From JAFAXA01 sp963777325 (GTDB taxonomy: Bacteria > Pseudomonadota > Alphaproteobacteria > Acetobacterales > Acetobacteraceae), in assembly GCA_963777325.1 (NCBI GenBank), contig CAVZQE010000018.1, positions 186,001 to 250,000 of the forward strand: a DNA stretch of 64,000 nucleotides, in the 5' to 3' direction. The notes beneath the pieces are model-generated. The model was given only the letters and a program-made list of their open reading frames with translations, was not told the DNA's origin and did not search any database. The number at the start of each line of letters is the position of its first letter. The stretch's first letter is position 1. A program made the translations under genes and the position numbers. Below are positions 46,409 through 56,127 of the stretch, piece after piece.

Positions 46409-46820
46409 GTTTCGGGCGTCCGCGCCCGAGCTTTCCGTCGGAGCGGGCCTTGAGGTAACCATAGATGTCGTCGAGGTAATTCACCACGTCCTCGGTCGTG
46501 CCGAAGGCGGGCATCACGTTCTCCTGGGAGGTGGTGACGTTCTGCCGTCCGTTGATAACGACTTGGGCGAACTGGTCGTAGTCGAGATGTTTCAGCGACT
46601 CGACGAGGCTCGGCGCGTACGAGCTGCCGGCGCCGTCCGGTCCGTGGCACCGGAGGCAGGATTCGCCGTAGCGGCGGTAGCCGTTATACGTGTGCTGATC
46701 GACGACGCCGTTCTGCACGGAATAGACCGGATCGTTTTGTGCTTGCGCCGGGAGGGATGAACCCAGAATCACGGCCGTGAAAGCGGCAGGCAGAAAACAA
46801 GCCCAGGCATACCGCATCAT
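46395..46820 (-). CDS. xoxG: XoxG-type c-type cytochrome
   Basis: From ATG 46820 it is 141 residues, with signal peptide MMRYAWACFLPAAFTAVILG and one heme site CLRCH at residues 55-59. A candidate Met ligand lies in ENVMPAFGTTEDV. Its place between xoxF and xoxJ identifies it as the likely electron acceptor of the lanthanide methanol dehydrogenase. A GTG 33 bases upstream would add 11 residues without benefit. Confidence 0.82.
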   Translation of the reverse strand: MMRYAWACFLPAAFTAVILGSSLPAQAQNDPVYSVQNGVVDQHTYNGYRRYGESCLRCHGPDGAGSSYAPSLVESLKHLDYDQFAQVVINGRQNVTTSQENVMPAFGTTEDVVNYLDDIYGYLKARSDGKLGRGRPKRATD

Positions 46821-46898
46821 GTTTCCGATCGCGGAAAAGTGGCGGGAGAGCACCGCTGGCCTCCGCCCGCCCGCAAGCAGACGGAGGCCGATCGCGAT

Positions 46899-48704
46899 TT
46901 AGTCGAGGCCGAACACCGTCAGCACGCCGCCAAGCTGAGTGTAGTTGGAGAGCTGCTTGTAGGCCCCGACCGCGCCCAGCCCCTCGGTGTCGCCGGCTAG
47001 ACCCGCCGCCATGCCGATGCCGGCCCATCCGCCCACCCCAGACAGCACGGCGATGTACTGGTGGCCGTTATGCGTGTACGTGTTGACGTTGCCGATGATG
47101 CCGGAGGGAGTCTTGTACTTATACAACTCCTTGCCGGTCTTGATGTCGACCGCCTTCAGGTAGCCGTCGAGCGTGCCGTAGAACACGACATCCCCGGCGG
47201 TCGCGAGTGCTCCCGACCAGACCGAGAACGTCTCGGGATCGGACCAGACGATCTTGCCCTGGGACGCGTCGAAGGCGATGAAGTTACCGAGATTCTGCTG
47301 GCCTGGGGGCGGGTACATCGAGAGGGTCGCGCCGACATAGGGCTGCCCCGCAGTGTACCAGACCTTGAACGGCTCGTAATCCATGCAGACGTGGTTTGTC
47401 GGCACGTAGAACAGGCCGGTCTTAGGCGAGAAGCTCGCGGGCTGCTGATCCTTGGTGCCGAGGGCCGCCGGGCAGATGCCCTTGACGTTGTGGTCCTCGC
47501 CCTGTGCCTGAGTGGAATATTGCGAGACCACCTGCGGCCGGCCGGTCTGCATGTCCACCTTGGTCGCCCAGTTGACCGCCGGATCAAACTTTTCGGCCAC
47601 CAGCAGCTCTCCGTTCTCCCGGTTCAGCGTGTAGGCGAAGCCGTTGCGGTCGAAATGCACCAGCGCCTTGACCGGCTGGCCTTTGACGTTGATGTCCGCG
47701 AGGATCATCTCGTTGACGCCGTCATAGTCCCACTCGTCGTGCGGCGTCATCTGATAGACCCACTTCGCCATGCCCGTGTCCGGGTCGCGCGCGAAGATCG
47801 TCATCGACCACTTGTTGTCGCCGGGACGCTGGCTCGGGTTCCAGGTGCCGGGATTGCCCGACCCGTAGTAGACGAGATTCAGGCTCGGGTCGTAGGCGGT
47901 CCAGCCCCAGACGCTGCCGCCGCCGTTCTTCCACTGGTCGCCCTGCCAGGTGGACACGGACGAGTTCGCGCCGACCGGCTTGCCGAGCGAGGTCGTCTTC
48001 TGCGGATCGACCAGGATCTCCTTGTCCGGCCCGACCGAATAAGCCTTCCAGGCGAGCTTCCCGTCCTTCGTGTCGTAGGCCGTCATGCGGCCCTGCACCC
48101 CGAACTCGCCGCCGCTGATGCCGACGAGCACCTTGTCCTTCACGACGATCGGCGCCGCCGTCATCGTCTCGCCCTTGGACGGGTCGCCGTTCTTGACGCT
48201 CCACAGCTGCTTTCCGGTCTTGGCGTCGAGCGCGACCAGCGTCGTGTCCGCCTGGGTCAGGAAGATCTTGCCGTCGGCGTAGGCAACGCCCCTGTTGACC
48301 GTGTCGCAGCACATCACGGCGATGACGGAGGGGTCCTGGTGCGGCTCGTATTTCCAGAGGATCCGGCCGTTGTTGTTGAGGTCGAGCGCGAACACGTTGT
48401 TCGGGAATGGAGTGCTGAGATACATCACGTCGCCGATCACCAGCGGACCGCCTTCGTGCCCGCGCAGCACGCCGGTCGAGAACGACCAAACGGGATGCAG
48501 ATTGGCGACGTTGCCCGCGTTGATCTTGTCGAGCGTGCTGTAGCGGTGATTGGCGTAGTCGCCGGTGGGCATGACCCACTGGTTGGCGTCGCCCTGCATC
48601 TTTTGCAGTTCGTCGTTCGCGGCGGCGGGCCGCGCGACGAGAACGGCCGAGCCGAGGCCCAGCATGATGCCGCAGCCGAGCAGAGATGTGCGGAAGCGTC
48701 CCAC
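46899..48704 (-). CDS. xoxF: Lanthanide-dependent methanol dehydrogenase XoxF
   Basis: A PQQ-dependent eight-blade propeller enzyme oxidising methanol (possibly also formaldehyde) in the periplasm. GTG 48704 is preferred to GTG 48737 because GGGAGG sits just upstream; it gives 601 residues. By numbering from the upstream GTG: signal peptide to AAA-NDEL near 41, the vicinal disulfide C143-C144 (VMCCDTVNRG), metal ligands E211 and N295, catalytic D337, and D339 in DEWDYDGVNE. The extra Asp marks lanthanide enzymes; calcium MxaF has Ala there. No mxaI gene is present. It heads xoxF-xoxG-xoxJ-CXXCW. Confidence 0.95.
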   Translation of the reverse strand: MGRFRTSLLGCGIMLGLGSAVLVARPAAANDELQKMQGDANQWVMPTGDYANHRYSTLDKINAGNVANLHPVWSFSTGVLRGHEGGPLVIGDVMYLSTPFPNNVFALDLNNNGRILWKYEPHQDPSVIAVMCCDTVNRGVAYADGKIFLTQADTTLVALDAKTGKQLWSVKNGDPSKGETMTAAPIVVKDKVLVGISGGEFGVQGRMTAYDTKDGKLAWKAYSVGPDKEILVDPQKTTSLGKPVGANSSVSTWQGDQWKNGGGSVWGWTAYDPSLNLVYYGSGNPGTWNPSQRPGDNKWSMTIFARDPDTGMAKWVYQMTPHDEWDYDGVNEMILADINVKGQPVKALVHFDRNGFAYTLNRENGELLVAEKFDPAVNWATKVDMQTGRPQVVSQYSTQAQGEDHNVKGICPAALGTKDQQPASFSPKTGLFYVPTNHVCMDYEPFKVWYTAGQPYVGATLSMYPPPGQQNLGNFIAFDASQGKIVWSDPETFSVWSGALATAGDVVFYGTLDGYLKAVDIKTGKELYKYKTPSGIIGNVNTYTHNGHQYIAVLSGVGGWAGIGMAAGLAGDTEGLGAVGAYKQLSNYTQLGGVLTVFGLD

Positions 48705-48751
48705 GGTCGTCCTCCCTGGATGTGAACGGCTCTTCACGGCCGCGCAACTTT

Positions 48752-48767
48752 ACGATCATGTGATCGT
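48752..48767. promoter_or_regulatory. Palindromic operator candidate between xoxF and the formaldehyde dehydrogenase gene
   Basis: ACGATCA-TG-TGATCGT has two perfect 7-base arms. It lies 48 bases from the xoxF start and 144 bases from the divergent dehydrogenase start, in the only shared control region of 206 bp. It could coordinate both steps. Confidence 0.5.
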
Positions 48768-48910
48768 GGTGCGCCGGAGGGCAAGAGCTTTGATCGGCGG
48801 TCCGTTCAACACTTCATTGCTGCGCCGCGGCATCGGCCGCGCCCAGCGGGCTGTGGACGGGGCGGCGGCAGTTTGCTTTACATGCCGCTTAAGAGCAGGA
48901 GGAGATCGTC

Positions 48911-50016
<1,106 letters not shown>

Positions 50017-50020
<4 letters not shown>

Positions 50021-50223
50021 GCCGGATCCTGGCGCGGATGGTCCTGCTCGCAGCGCCAGCTCGCCAGCCGGAGGTCAGCGTGTTCCGCAACGTAGGCTTC
50101 GGCGACCTGCTGGGCGCGCAGCGAGCATTCGAGCAAGCTCGGCGGGTGGTCGAACGGGTCGCGCCGTTCGAGGCACCGGTCTGGCGTCGCGATGAAGCAA
50201 TAGACGAGGACCAGTTCGATCAT
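50017..50223 (-). CDS. Small hypothetical protein convergent with the formaldehyde dehydrogenase
   Basis: A 68-residue protein starting MIELVLVYCFIATPDRCLER, with Cys at three spaced positions (CLERRDPFD, LLECSLRA, SWRCEQDHP). No family name is recognised. Composition and the exact stop-to-stop contact with the neighbour support a real gene. Possibly a redox or metal-binding accessory; this is speculation. Confidence 0.55.
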
Positions 50224-50286
50224 GTGCTCGGTCTCCCGCAGGCGACGGCCCGCCGCCTACTCCGGATGTCGGCGGCAGGTGAGGGG

Positions 50287-50652
50287 ATGCAAGTGATGGG
50301 GCGCCGCCTGATTGTCGTCCTGGCGTTATGCGGGCTGCCCATGGCGGCTCGCGCGCAGCAGACCCATCATCCAGCCAACGACTATCCGACGGCCGCGCGG
50401 GCCGACTATGTCATCGGCTGCCTCGCGGCCAACGGCTTCAAGCGCGAGATGCTCGACCGCTGCGCCTGCGGCATCGACACCATCGCCGACCTCATGCCCT
50501 ACGACGACTACGAGAAGGCGGACACGATTCTGCGCATGCAGCAAGGCGGGCTCGGCCAGCGAGGAGCGCTGTTCCGGGACACGCCGATCGCCCGCGAGGA
50601 GACGGAAAAGCTCCGGCGCGCGCAGGCCGAGGTCAACCTGCGCTGCCATTGA
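50287..50652 (+). CDS. Exported hypothetical protein of the methanol-oxidation region
   Basis: About 120 residues with a signal peptide (MGRRLIVVLALCGLPMAARA). ATG 50287 or 50296 may start it; GAGGGG favours the second. The mature part has paired cysteines (IGCLAANGFK, DRCACGID, NLRCH) and DLMPYDDYEKADTILRMQQG. Similar small periplasmic proteins occur with xox clusters, but no function is known. Confidence 0.65.
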   Translation: MQVMGRRLIVVLALCGLPMAARAQQTHHPANDYPTAARADYVIGCLAANGFKREMLDRCACGIDTIADLMPYDDYEKADTILRMQQGGLGQRGALFRDTPIAREETEKLRRAQAEVNLRCH

Positions 50653-50661
50653 GTCCCGGCG

Positions 50662-50943
50662 TTATTGCGGCGGCTTGGGAGCCGGCCCCGCTTCCGTGCC
50701 ACGCTCGGCGGCCTTCTTCGTCGTGCCGCCTGTCTGGCCCTGGTGCTCGTCCTTGAGGGCGGCGCCGCCCTTGTCGCGTAGGGACTCCGACTGGTGCGGC
50801 GTGACCGGGGTCGTGCCGCCGGTGCCGAGCGTCGCCGGAGAGCCGGATGCGGGGCCGGATGTGGTTCCCTGGGCTTGCGCCATCGCGGCCGGAGCGGACA
50901 GCAGCAGCGCCGCCGCAGCGATGGCCGGAAGATAGGTCTTCAT
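50662..50943 (-). CDS. Small exported low-complexity protein
   Basis: A 93-residue protein from ATG 50943: signal peptide MKTYLPAIAAAALLLSAPAA, then a Gly/Thr/Pro-rich tail (TLGTGGTTPVTPHQSESLRD) that is probably disordered. It is read toward the convergent gene at 50652. Function unknown. Confidence 0.6.
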   Translation of the reverse strand: MKTYLPAIAAAALLLSAPAAMAQAQGTTSGPASGSPATLGTGGTTPVTPHQSESLRDKGGAALKDEHQGQTGGTTKKAAERGTEAGPAPKPPQ

Positions 50944-51021
50944 GATCGTCCTCCCTCGCCGCCGTTGCTTCGCGGGTGGCGGCTCGATAGCCAACGCGGG
51001 CGACCCGAGCGATGTTCCGGC

Positions 51022-51831
51022 TCAACTCCCCTGTACGGGCAAGCCGAACTCGTGCTGGAAGACGGAACCCTTGCTGTCCCGGACATCGACCTCGATCGGG
51101 CCGGGGCCGTGCGGGACGAAGCCGAAGGTGATCGCCGGATCTTCGCTCAGGGAAATGTCGGCATCCATCGCGAACACCCGCTCCTTCCCGAAATTGACCG
51201 TGATCTCCTGGATGTAGCGGGCCGGGATGTAGTTGCGGGTGAGCTGATCCATCTGCATCCCGTTATTGTTGGGATGGCTGATGAGCAGCTGCGCGGTCGC
51301 CGGCTGGCCGTCGGTGAGCGCCGTCGCGCCTTCGAGCTTCAGCTTCATCTGGCCGAGCCGGGCGGCGGCCGCGACCTGGTCCTTGCCGGCGGGCGCGGAA
51401 CAGCCGCCCGCCGCCTTGACGAAGCGTTCGGTCACGAACAGGCGGCCGTCTTCGGTCTCGGCGACCGCGTGCATGAGCGTATATTGCTCGACGCGCACGC
51501 GCGTGCGCAGCTCGCGGGGGTCTGCGGCTGGGCCGAAATGCACGGTCGCGGCGAGCGGCGAGGGATTGTCGTCGATCAGCAGGTAGATCGCCCTGACGTG
51601 CTCGGGGCCGGTCAGTGTTACCGCGACTGGCACGAGCGAGGCGTCCATTGCCCGCGAGGGCGCATGCAGCGCGATCACGCCCGCGCCGTCGGCGAGCGGA
51701 CGGTCGCCGAACACGGCGTGGCGCAGGTCTCTCCACCGCTCCGAGCGGGCGGCGTCGTCCTCAGCCGCCCGCACAGGCCCTGCGAGCGCCAGCAGACCGA
51801 GCGTTCCCAACAGAACAGGCCGCCTGCGCAT
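51022..51831 (-). CDS. Quinoprotein dehydrogenase-associated SoxYZ-like carrier
   Basis: A 269-residue exported protein. The N-terminal part is SoxY-like with FVKAAGGCSAPAG near residue 142, and the C-terminal part is SoxZ-like (LLISHPNNNGMQMDQLTRNY). Fused SoxYZ relatives accompany PQQ dehydrogenases and are thought to carry a bound intermediate on a Cys. GGAGGG lies four bases before the ATG at 51831; upstream ATGs at 51834 and 51846 are alternatives. It follows the metallohydrolase gene directly. Confidence 0.85.
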   Translation of the reverse strand: MRRRPVLLGTLGLLALAGPVRAAEDDAARSERWRDLRHAVFGDRPLADGAGVIALHAPSRAMDASLVPVAVTLTGPEHVRAIYLLIDDNPSPLAATVHFGPAADPRELRTRVRVEQYTLMHAVAETEDGRLFVTERFVKAAGGCSAPAGKDQVAAAARLGQMKLKLEGATALTDGQPATAQLLISHPNNNGMQMDQLTRNYIPARYIQEITVNFGKERVFAMDADISLSEDPAITFGFVPHGPGPIEVDVRDSKGSVFQHEFGLPVQGS

Positions 51832-51842
51832 CATTCCCTCCG

Positions 51843-52763
51843 TCATTCCCATTCGAGTTCCTTGAAGGCGGCAGTGACGTTGCGGCCGTTATAGTCGTCG
51901 AACAGCCGCCACTTGTCGCGCTCTTCCTGGCCGACGCTCGCCACCGCCTGCTCGATCGTGCCGCCACGCGCCATCACAGCGCGGATCTCGCGCTCGATCA
52001 GGCTCAAGTAGCGTTGCTCCGCGTCCGCCCCGGCGGGCCATGGCACCGAGGGCGGCCCATGGCCGGGGACCGCGCGGGCGGCCGCCTTCGCCTGCATCGC
52101 CGCGATCACCCGCAACCAGCCGAGCAGGCTGCCGTCGAGCGCCGGCACGCGGTCGACGAACAGCAGATCGGATGCCCATAAGGTCGCGGTGCGCCGGTCG
52201 AACAGGCTGAGGTCGTTGTCCGTATGCGCGGTCGGGTGAGCGGTCAGCTCCAGGACGCGGTTGCCGAGGTCGATCGCAGCCGCCTCCGTGACCAGCAGGG
52301 TCGGCGCCACCACCGTCCCGGCCTCCGCGTCCCCGACGACATCGGCCAGGCGCCGCCGGTAGTAGTCGCCGCGCGCGGCCATGGCGGCGGGCATGCGGGC
52401 ATGGCCGACGAAGACGGGTTGATCCGGCAGGAACGCGGCCGCCCCGAAGCAGTGATCGGGATGGAAGTGGGTCTGCACCACGTAGCGGACCGGACGCTCG
52501 GTCAGCGCCCGGATGGCGGCGCGCAGCCGGTTTCCGTCGGCCAGGCTACCTCCCGGATCGACGACGGCGACAGAGGCCTCGCCAACGATACAGCCAATGT
52601 TGGCGATGCCGTCCTCGTTGGCTCGCGTCGCCTCCTCCATCGCACCCTGGCGGACGTGGATGCCCGGGGCCACTTCCGTCATGGCGAAGCGCGGCGATGC
52701 CGCGTGACCCGGACGGGGGGCCACGGTCGCGAGGCCGAGCAGCAATGCCTGCCTGCGTTTCAT
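51843..52763 (-). CDS. Quinoprotein relay system zinc metallohydrolase (MBL fold)
   Basis: A 306-residue exported metallo-beta-lactamase-fold protein. Metal ligands are H99, H101, D103 and H104 in THFHPDHCFG, then H in TAHPTAHTDND, D in WASDLLFVD and H in AVPGHGPP. This SoxH-related family pairs with the SoxYZ-like carrier in PQQ-dehydrogenase gene clusters, probably releasing the product from the carrier. Signal peptide: MKRRQALLLGLATVAPRPGHA. Confidence 0.83.
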   Translation of the reverse strand: MKRRQALLLGLATVAPRPGHAASPRFAMTEVAPGIHVRQGAMEEATRANEDGIANIGCIVGEASVAVVDPGGSLADGNRLRAAIRALTERPVRYVVQTHFHPDHCFGAAAFLPDQPVFVGHARMPAAMAARGDYYRRRLADVVGDAEAGTVVAPTLLVTEAAAIDLGNRVLELTAHPTAHTDNDLSLFDRRTATLWASDLLFVDRVPALDGSLLGWLRVIAAMQAKAAARAVPGHGPPSVPWPAGADAEQRYLSLIEREIRAVMARGGTIEQAVASVGQEERDKWRLFDDYNGRNVTAAFKELEWE

Positions 52764-52808
52764 TGCGGCAGATATGGACCCGCTGCGCCCGGCAGGCCAG
52801 CGCCGCCG

Positions 52809-53153
52809 TTATTTTGCGGCCTGGCAGTCCTTCAAGTCCGCATCCGAGAGAGAGAACGCGTAGGGCTGGTCGCCGTGCAGCTCCACGTTCCGGACAACGC
52901 AGGCGCGGCCTTTGTCCGCGATGCGCACGTCGTAGCGTCCGGGCTCGACGCCCCTGAGGCGCAGGCGCTCATCCGGGTCCACGGCGCCGTCACGATCGTT
53001 CGTGCATTGGTTCGGCCCCCACGCGCCGCTCCCGGCCGGGGCGAGCGACAGCGACGTGACGGTATGGCCGGTCAAGTTCCAGAACGTCATCTTGCCGGCG
53101 GCGAGCGCCGGTCCGGCGATGACGAGCAGAAGCGCGGCCGCGAGCCGGATCAC
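52809..53153 (-). CDS. Exported hypothetical protein of the xox region
   Basis: A 114-residue protein from GTG 53153, which overlaps the stop of the S-formylglutathione hydrolase gene (GTGA). Signal peptide IRLAAALLLVIAGPALA; the mature part is a beta-rich small domain (MTFWNLTGHTVTSLSLAPAG, GVEPGRYDVRIADKGRACVV). Its genomic coupling suggests a periplasmic role with methanol oxidation, unknown in detail. Confidence 0.65.
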   Translation of the reverse strand: MIRLAAALLLVIAGPALAAGKMTFWNLTGHTVTSLSLAPAGSGAWGPNQCTNDRDGAVDPDERLRLRGVEPGRYDVRIADKGRACVVRNVELHGDQPYAFSLSDADLKDCQAAK

Positions 53154-53983
53154 CGGTTGAGCTGCCCGGAGTGGTGGCCGATATGGTCCGCCATGAAGGT
53201 CTGGATAAACCAGTAGCTGTGGTCGTAGCCCGGCTGGCGGCGGAGCGTGAGCGCCTGGCCCGAGGCCGCCGCCGCCGCTTCCAGCGCCTCCGGATGCAAC
53301 TGTTCCGTCAGGAACTGGTCGTCCGTACCCTGATCCACGAGGATCGGCCCCGGCCAGGGGTGCTTGCGCATCAGGGCGCTCGCATCCCAATCCTCCCACT
53401 CCGAACGATCCTTCAGGTAATTGCCAAACGCCTTCTTCCCCCAGGGGACGGCGGCCGGGTTGCAGATGGGCGCGAACGCGGACACCGAGTGCCACCGGTC
53501 CGGCTCGCGCAGCGCCGTCACCAGCGCGCCATGGCCGCCCATCGAATGCCCGAATACGCCGCGCCGGTCCGTGCGGGCCGGGAACTCCGCTTCGATCAGC
53601 GCGGGCAGTTCCCGCGTGACATAGCGCGCCATGCGGTAATGGGCCGACCATGGCGCGGCCGTGGCGTCGAGATAGAAGCCGGCGCCTGTTCCGAAGTCCC
53701 AGTCCGCATCCTCGCCGGGAGTACCTGCCCCGCGCGGGCTCGTGTCCGGCGCGACCAGGATCAGCCCTTCGGCGGCCGCCAAGCGCTGCGCCCCAGCCTT
53801 GATCGTGAACGTCTCTTCGGTGCAGGTCAGGCCCGCGAGATGGTACAGCACGGGACAGGGCCGCTTGGCGGCTTGCGGCGGCAGATAGACCGCGAAACGC
53901 ATCTCGGTGCCGGTCGCCTCCGACGCATGCGCGTAAAATCCCATGCGTCCGTCGAAACAGGCGTGCTCGCTGCGCCGCTCCAT
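53150..53983 (-). CDS. fghA: S-formylglutathione hydrolase
   Basis: A 277-residue esterase-D-type alpha/beta hydrolase that splits S-formylglutathione into formate and glutathione. Nucleophile S147 sits in FGHSMGGHGAL; LAGLTCTEETF forms the oxyanion-side motif; the Asp and His are in DQGTDDQF and PGYDHSYWFI. The start ATG 53983 gives the usual family length; the frame is open further upstream without homology. Confidence 0.93.
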   Translation of the reverse strand: MERRSEHACFDGRMGFYAHASEATGTEMRFAVYLPPQAAKRPCPVLYHLAGLTCTEETFTIKAGAQRLAAAEGLILVAPDTSPRGAGTPGEDADWDFGTGAGFYLDATAAPWSAHYRMARYVTRELPALIEAEFPARTDRRGVFGHSMGGHGALVTALREPDRWHSVSAFAPICNPAAVPWGKKAFGNYLKDRSEWEDWDASALMRKHPWPGPILVDQGTDDQFLTEQLHPEALEAAAAASGQALTLRRQPGYDHSYWFIQTFMADHIGHHSGQLNR

Positions 53984-54162
53984 CGTCGTCTCCCGGCCTT
54001 GAGCAGGCATGATAGGGAGAGCCGTTTGGCTGTGGAAGTGAGGCTGGCGGCCGTTCTCGCGATCGGTGCTGCATGGACAAGGCAAGCCAAGCTTGCTTAG
54101 GTGCGGCGACGCGGATCGCGCTACGCAGCGCGCGCTCCATGAGACAACGAGGGAACGGAACG

Positions 54163-54534
54163 ATGCGGCACGCTGTGGGTGCGATTTTGGCTGTGACGGT
54201 CTCCTTGTGCGCCGCAGCCGCTCATGCCGAGGGCGATGCGGAGAAGGGCCAGGTCGTGTTCCACAAATGCGCCATCTGCCATTCGGTGAAGGCGGGCGAG
54301 AACAAGGTCGGGCCAACCCTGTTCGGTGTTGTAGGCCGGCACTCCGCTTCGGTCCCGAACTTCAACTACTCGCCCGCGATGAAGGAAGCGAATGTCGACT
54401 GGACGCCCGAGACTCTCGACCACTATCTGGCCGATCCGCAAAAGATGGTGCCGAAGACGCGCATGATCTTTCCCGGCCTGAAATCAGAGGACGAGCGGCA
54501 GAACGTCATCGCCTATCTCGAGACGCTGAAATAG
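54163..54534 (+). CDS. Class I c-type cytochrome
   Basis: A 123-residue exported cytochrome: signal MRHAVGAILAVTVSLCAAAA, heme site CAICH at residues 36-40, mature start EGDAEKGQVVFHKC, and the Met ligand probably in KTRMIFPGLK, the layout of mitochondrial/c2-like cytochromes. It likely passes electrons from the XoxG-type cytochrome to a terminal oxidase. Upstream ATGs at 54073 and 54139 would only lengthen the signal. Its 3' end overlaps the convergent ABC ATPase gene by 29 bases. Confidence 0.85.
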   Translation: MRHAVGAILAVTVSLCAAAAHAEGDAEKGQVVFHKCAICHSVKAGENKVGPTLFGVVGRHSASVPNFNYSPAMKEANVDWTPETLDHYLADPQKMVPKTRMIFPGLKSEDERQNVIAYLETLK

Positions 54535-55171
54535 GCCGCGCGATCGCCCGCGCCTCCACAACGCGGGCCGGCCGGCCGGCAAGACGCAGCACGCGGTCGG
54601 CAAGCACGTCCGCGTCGTCCTCCGCGTGCGTGACCAGCAGGATGCCGCAGCGCCGCTCGCGCCAGGTGGCGAGCAGCACCTCCCGGCATCGCGCGTGTGC
54701 CGCCGCGTCGAGCGAGGCGAACGGTTCGTCCAGCAACAGCACCTCGGCCCCAATGCACAGCGCTCGCGCCAGAGCGGCGCGGCGCTGCATGCCGAGCGAG
54801 AGCGCGCGCGGCCACGCATTTTCGACCTCGCCCAGTCCCAGTTCGCCGAGCATAAGGCGCATCATCCGGCCGTCCGGAGGCGCGCCCGCGATCAGCATGT
54901 TCTCGCGGACAGTTCGCCACGGCAGCAGCAGCGGTTGCTGGAACACGGTCCCGATCCGTGGCTGGCGGCCGCCGGCCCAGCTCAGCCGGCCCGCGAAGGC
55001 GCGGTCCAGCCCGCCGGCGATGCGCAGCAGCGTGCTCTTGCCGCATCCCGAGGGACCGGCGATGGCGACGATCTCGCCCGCGCCGAGTGAGAGCGACACA
55101 TCCGAGAGGACCCTGATCTCGCCGCCAGCTGCGGAGAACGACTTGCGAGCGACGTGCAGGTCCAGGATCAT
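54506..55171 (-). CDS. ABC transporter ATP-binding protein (NitT/TauT-like)
   Basis: A 221-residue ATPase: Walker A GPSGCGKS near 39-46, Q-loop VFQQPLLLPWRTV, a degenerate signature ALSLGMQRRAALARAL where LSGGQ is usual, Walker B LLLDEP and switch His in VTHAEDD. ATG 55171 overlaps the permease stop by four bases; another ATG lies six bases upstream. No binding protein is next to it. The xox context raises the possibility of import of a metal-ligand complex, but the substrate is unknown. Confidence 0.85.
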   Translation of the reverse strand: MILDLHVARKSFSAAGGEIRVLSDVSLSLGAGEIVAIAGPSGCGKSTLLRIAGGLDRAFAGRLSWAGGRQPRIGTVFQQPLLLPWRTVRENMLIAGAPPDGRMMRLMLGELGLGEVENAWPRALSLGMQRRAALARALCIGAEVLLLDEPFASLDAAAHARCREVLLATWRERRCGILLVTHAEDDADVLADRVLRLAGRPARVVEARAIARPISASRDRR

Positions 55172-55950
55172 CGCCATCGGCTGGCACGACGCTCCAGCGG
55201 CTGCAACACGGCCCATTCGAGCATTTGAACCACCGCGATGAAGGCGAGCGTGTAGGCAAGCATCCCGGTCACGTCGAACAGCTGGAAATAGACGCCGATG
55301 CGAAAGCCGACGCCGTTGCTGAGGCCGAGCAGCTCGGCGACGAGCACGATCTTCCAGATCAGCGACAGGCCGGACCGGCTCGCGGCGAAGAGGTAGGGCG
55401 CAAGCTGCGGCGCCACTACATGTCGCAGCATCGCCAGCGGCGGCACGCGGAAGCTGTGCGCCATGTCGCGCAAGTCCGGGTCCAGGGCGCGCGTGCCTTC
55501 CCGCACGGCCACGGCGGTGCCGGGCAGCTTGTTGAGCGCGACCGCGGCGATCGCGGAGGCGTCGGTTAGGCCGAACCAGACATAGAGCAGGGCGATCGTG
55601 ACCAGCGCCGGCATGTTCAGGAGCGCGATCAGCGCCGTGTCGAGCAGCAGGTCGACGCGCCGCCACCAGCCCATCGACAGGCCGAGCAGGGTGCCGGCGG
55701 CCATGGAGAGCGCGAAGGCGCAGGCGACCCGAACCAGCGTGACGCCGAGATCGGCCGGCAACGTACCGTCCGCGATCCGTGCCGCGACGGTGCGGAGCAC
55801 GAGCGACGCCGGCGGCAGCAGGCGGCTGCCGGCCAGCCGCGCCGTGGCCTCCCAGACCAGGAGCAGCAGCACGGCCGAGAGCGCCCGGAGCGGCAGCGCG
55901 CGTCCGCGCCATCGGCGGGCCGGTCGCAGGGCCGTCGGGTCATCGATCAT
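55168..55950 (-). CDS. ABC transporter permease (NitT/TauT-like)
   Basis: A 260-residue inner-membrane permease of the BPD type with about six segments. The EAA loop appears as REGTRALDPDLRDMAHSFRV. GGAGGAGGCG precedes ATG 55950. It is translated just ahead of the ATPase (ATGA overlap). The usual family substrates are nitrate, taurine, sulfonates or thiamine precursors; here it may serve the PQQ/lanthanide system, which is inference only. Confidence 0.85.
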   Translation of the reverse strand: MIDDPTALRPARRWRGRALPLRALSAVLLLLVWEATARLAGSRLLPPASLVLRTVAARIADGTLPADLGVTLVRVACAFALSMAAGTLLGLSMGWWRRVDLLLDTALIALLNMPALVTIALLYVWFGLTDASAIAAVALNKLPGTAVAVREGTRALDPDLRDMAHSFRVPPLAMLRHVVAPQLAPYLFAASRSGLSLIWKIVLVAELLGLSNGVGFRIGVYFQLFDVTGMLAYTLAFIAVVQMLEWAVLQPLERRASRWR

Positions 55951-56127
55951 CGCCTCCTCCGAAATGGGCGAGCAAGCGCCGGAACCCGGCTCGGCACGGC
56001 CTTTTGCGGGTTCCCCCTCGTATTGGCGCCGGTTTCCGCTATCCTGCAAGCGCTCCCGGGCCAGGGCCGCGGCACGGGAGCAGCCAGAAACCGGGGGAAG
56101 CCGGCAGGCGGCCAGGGGGAGCGAACG

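Noticed and set aside
46899..48704. Calcium-type methanol dehydrogenase MxaF
   Set aside because: The lanthanide-specific Asp follows the catalytic Asp (WDYDG), and no mxaI or mxa maturation genes are present.
47061..48725. 554-codon plus-strand open frame opposite xoxF
   Set aside because: Composition (Val/Arg/His-rich) and exact mirroring of xoxF show a shadow frame; no ribosome binding site or homology.
54163..55950. Cytochrome c gene as part of an operon with the adjacent ABC transporter
   Set aside because: The genes are convergent and overlap at their 3' ends, so they cannot share a transcript.
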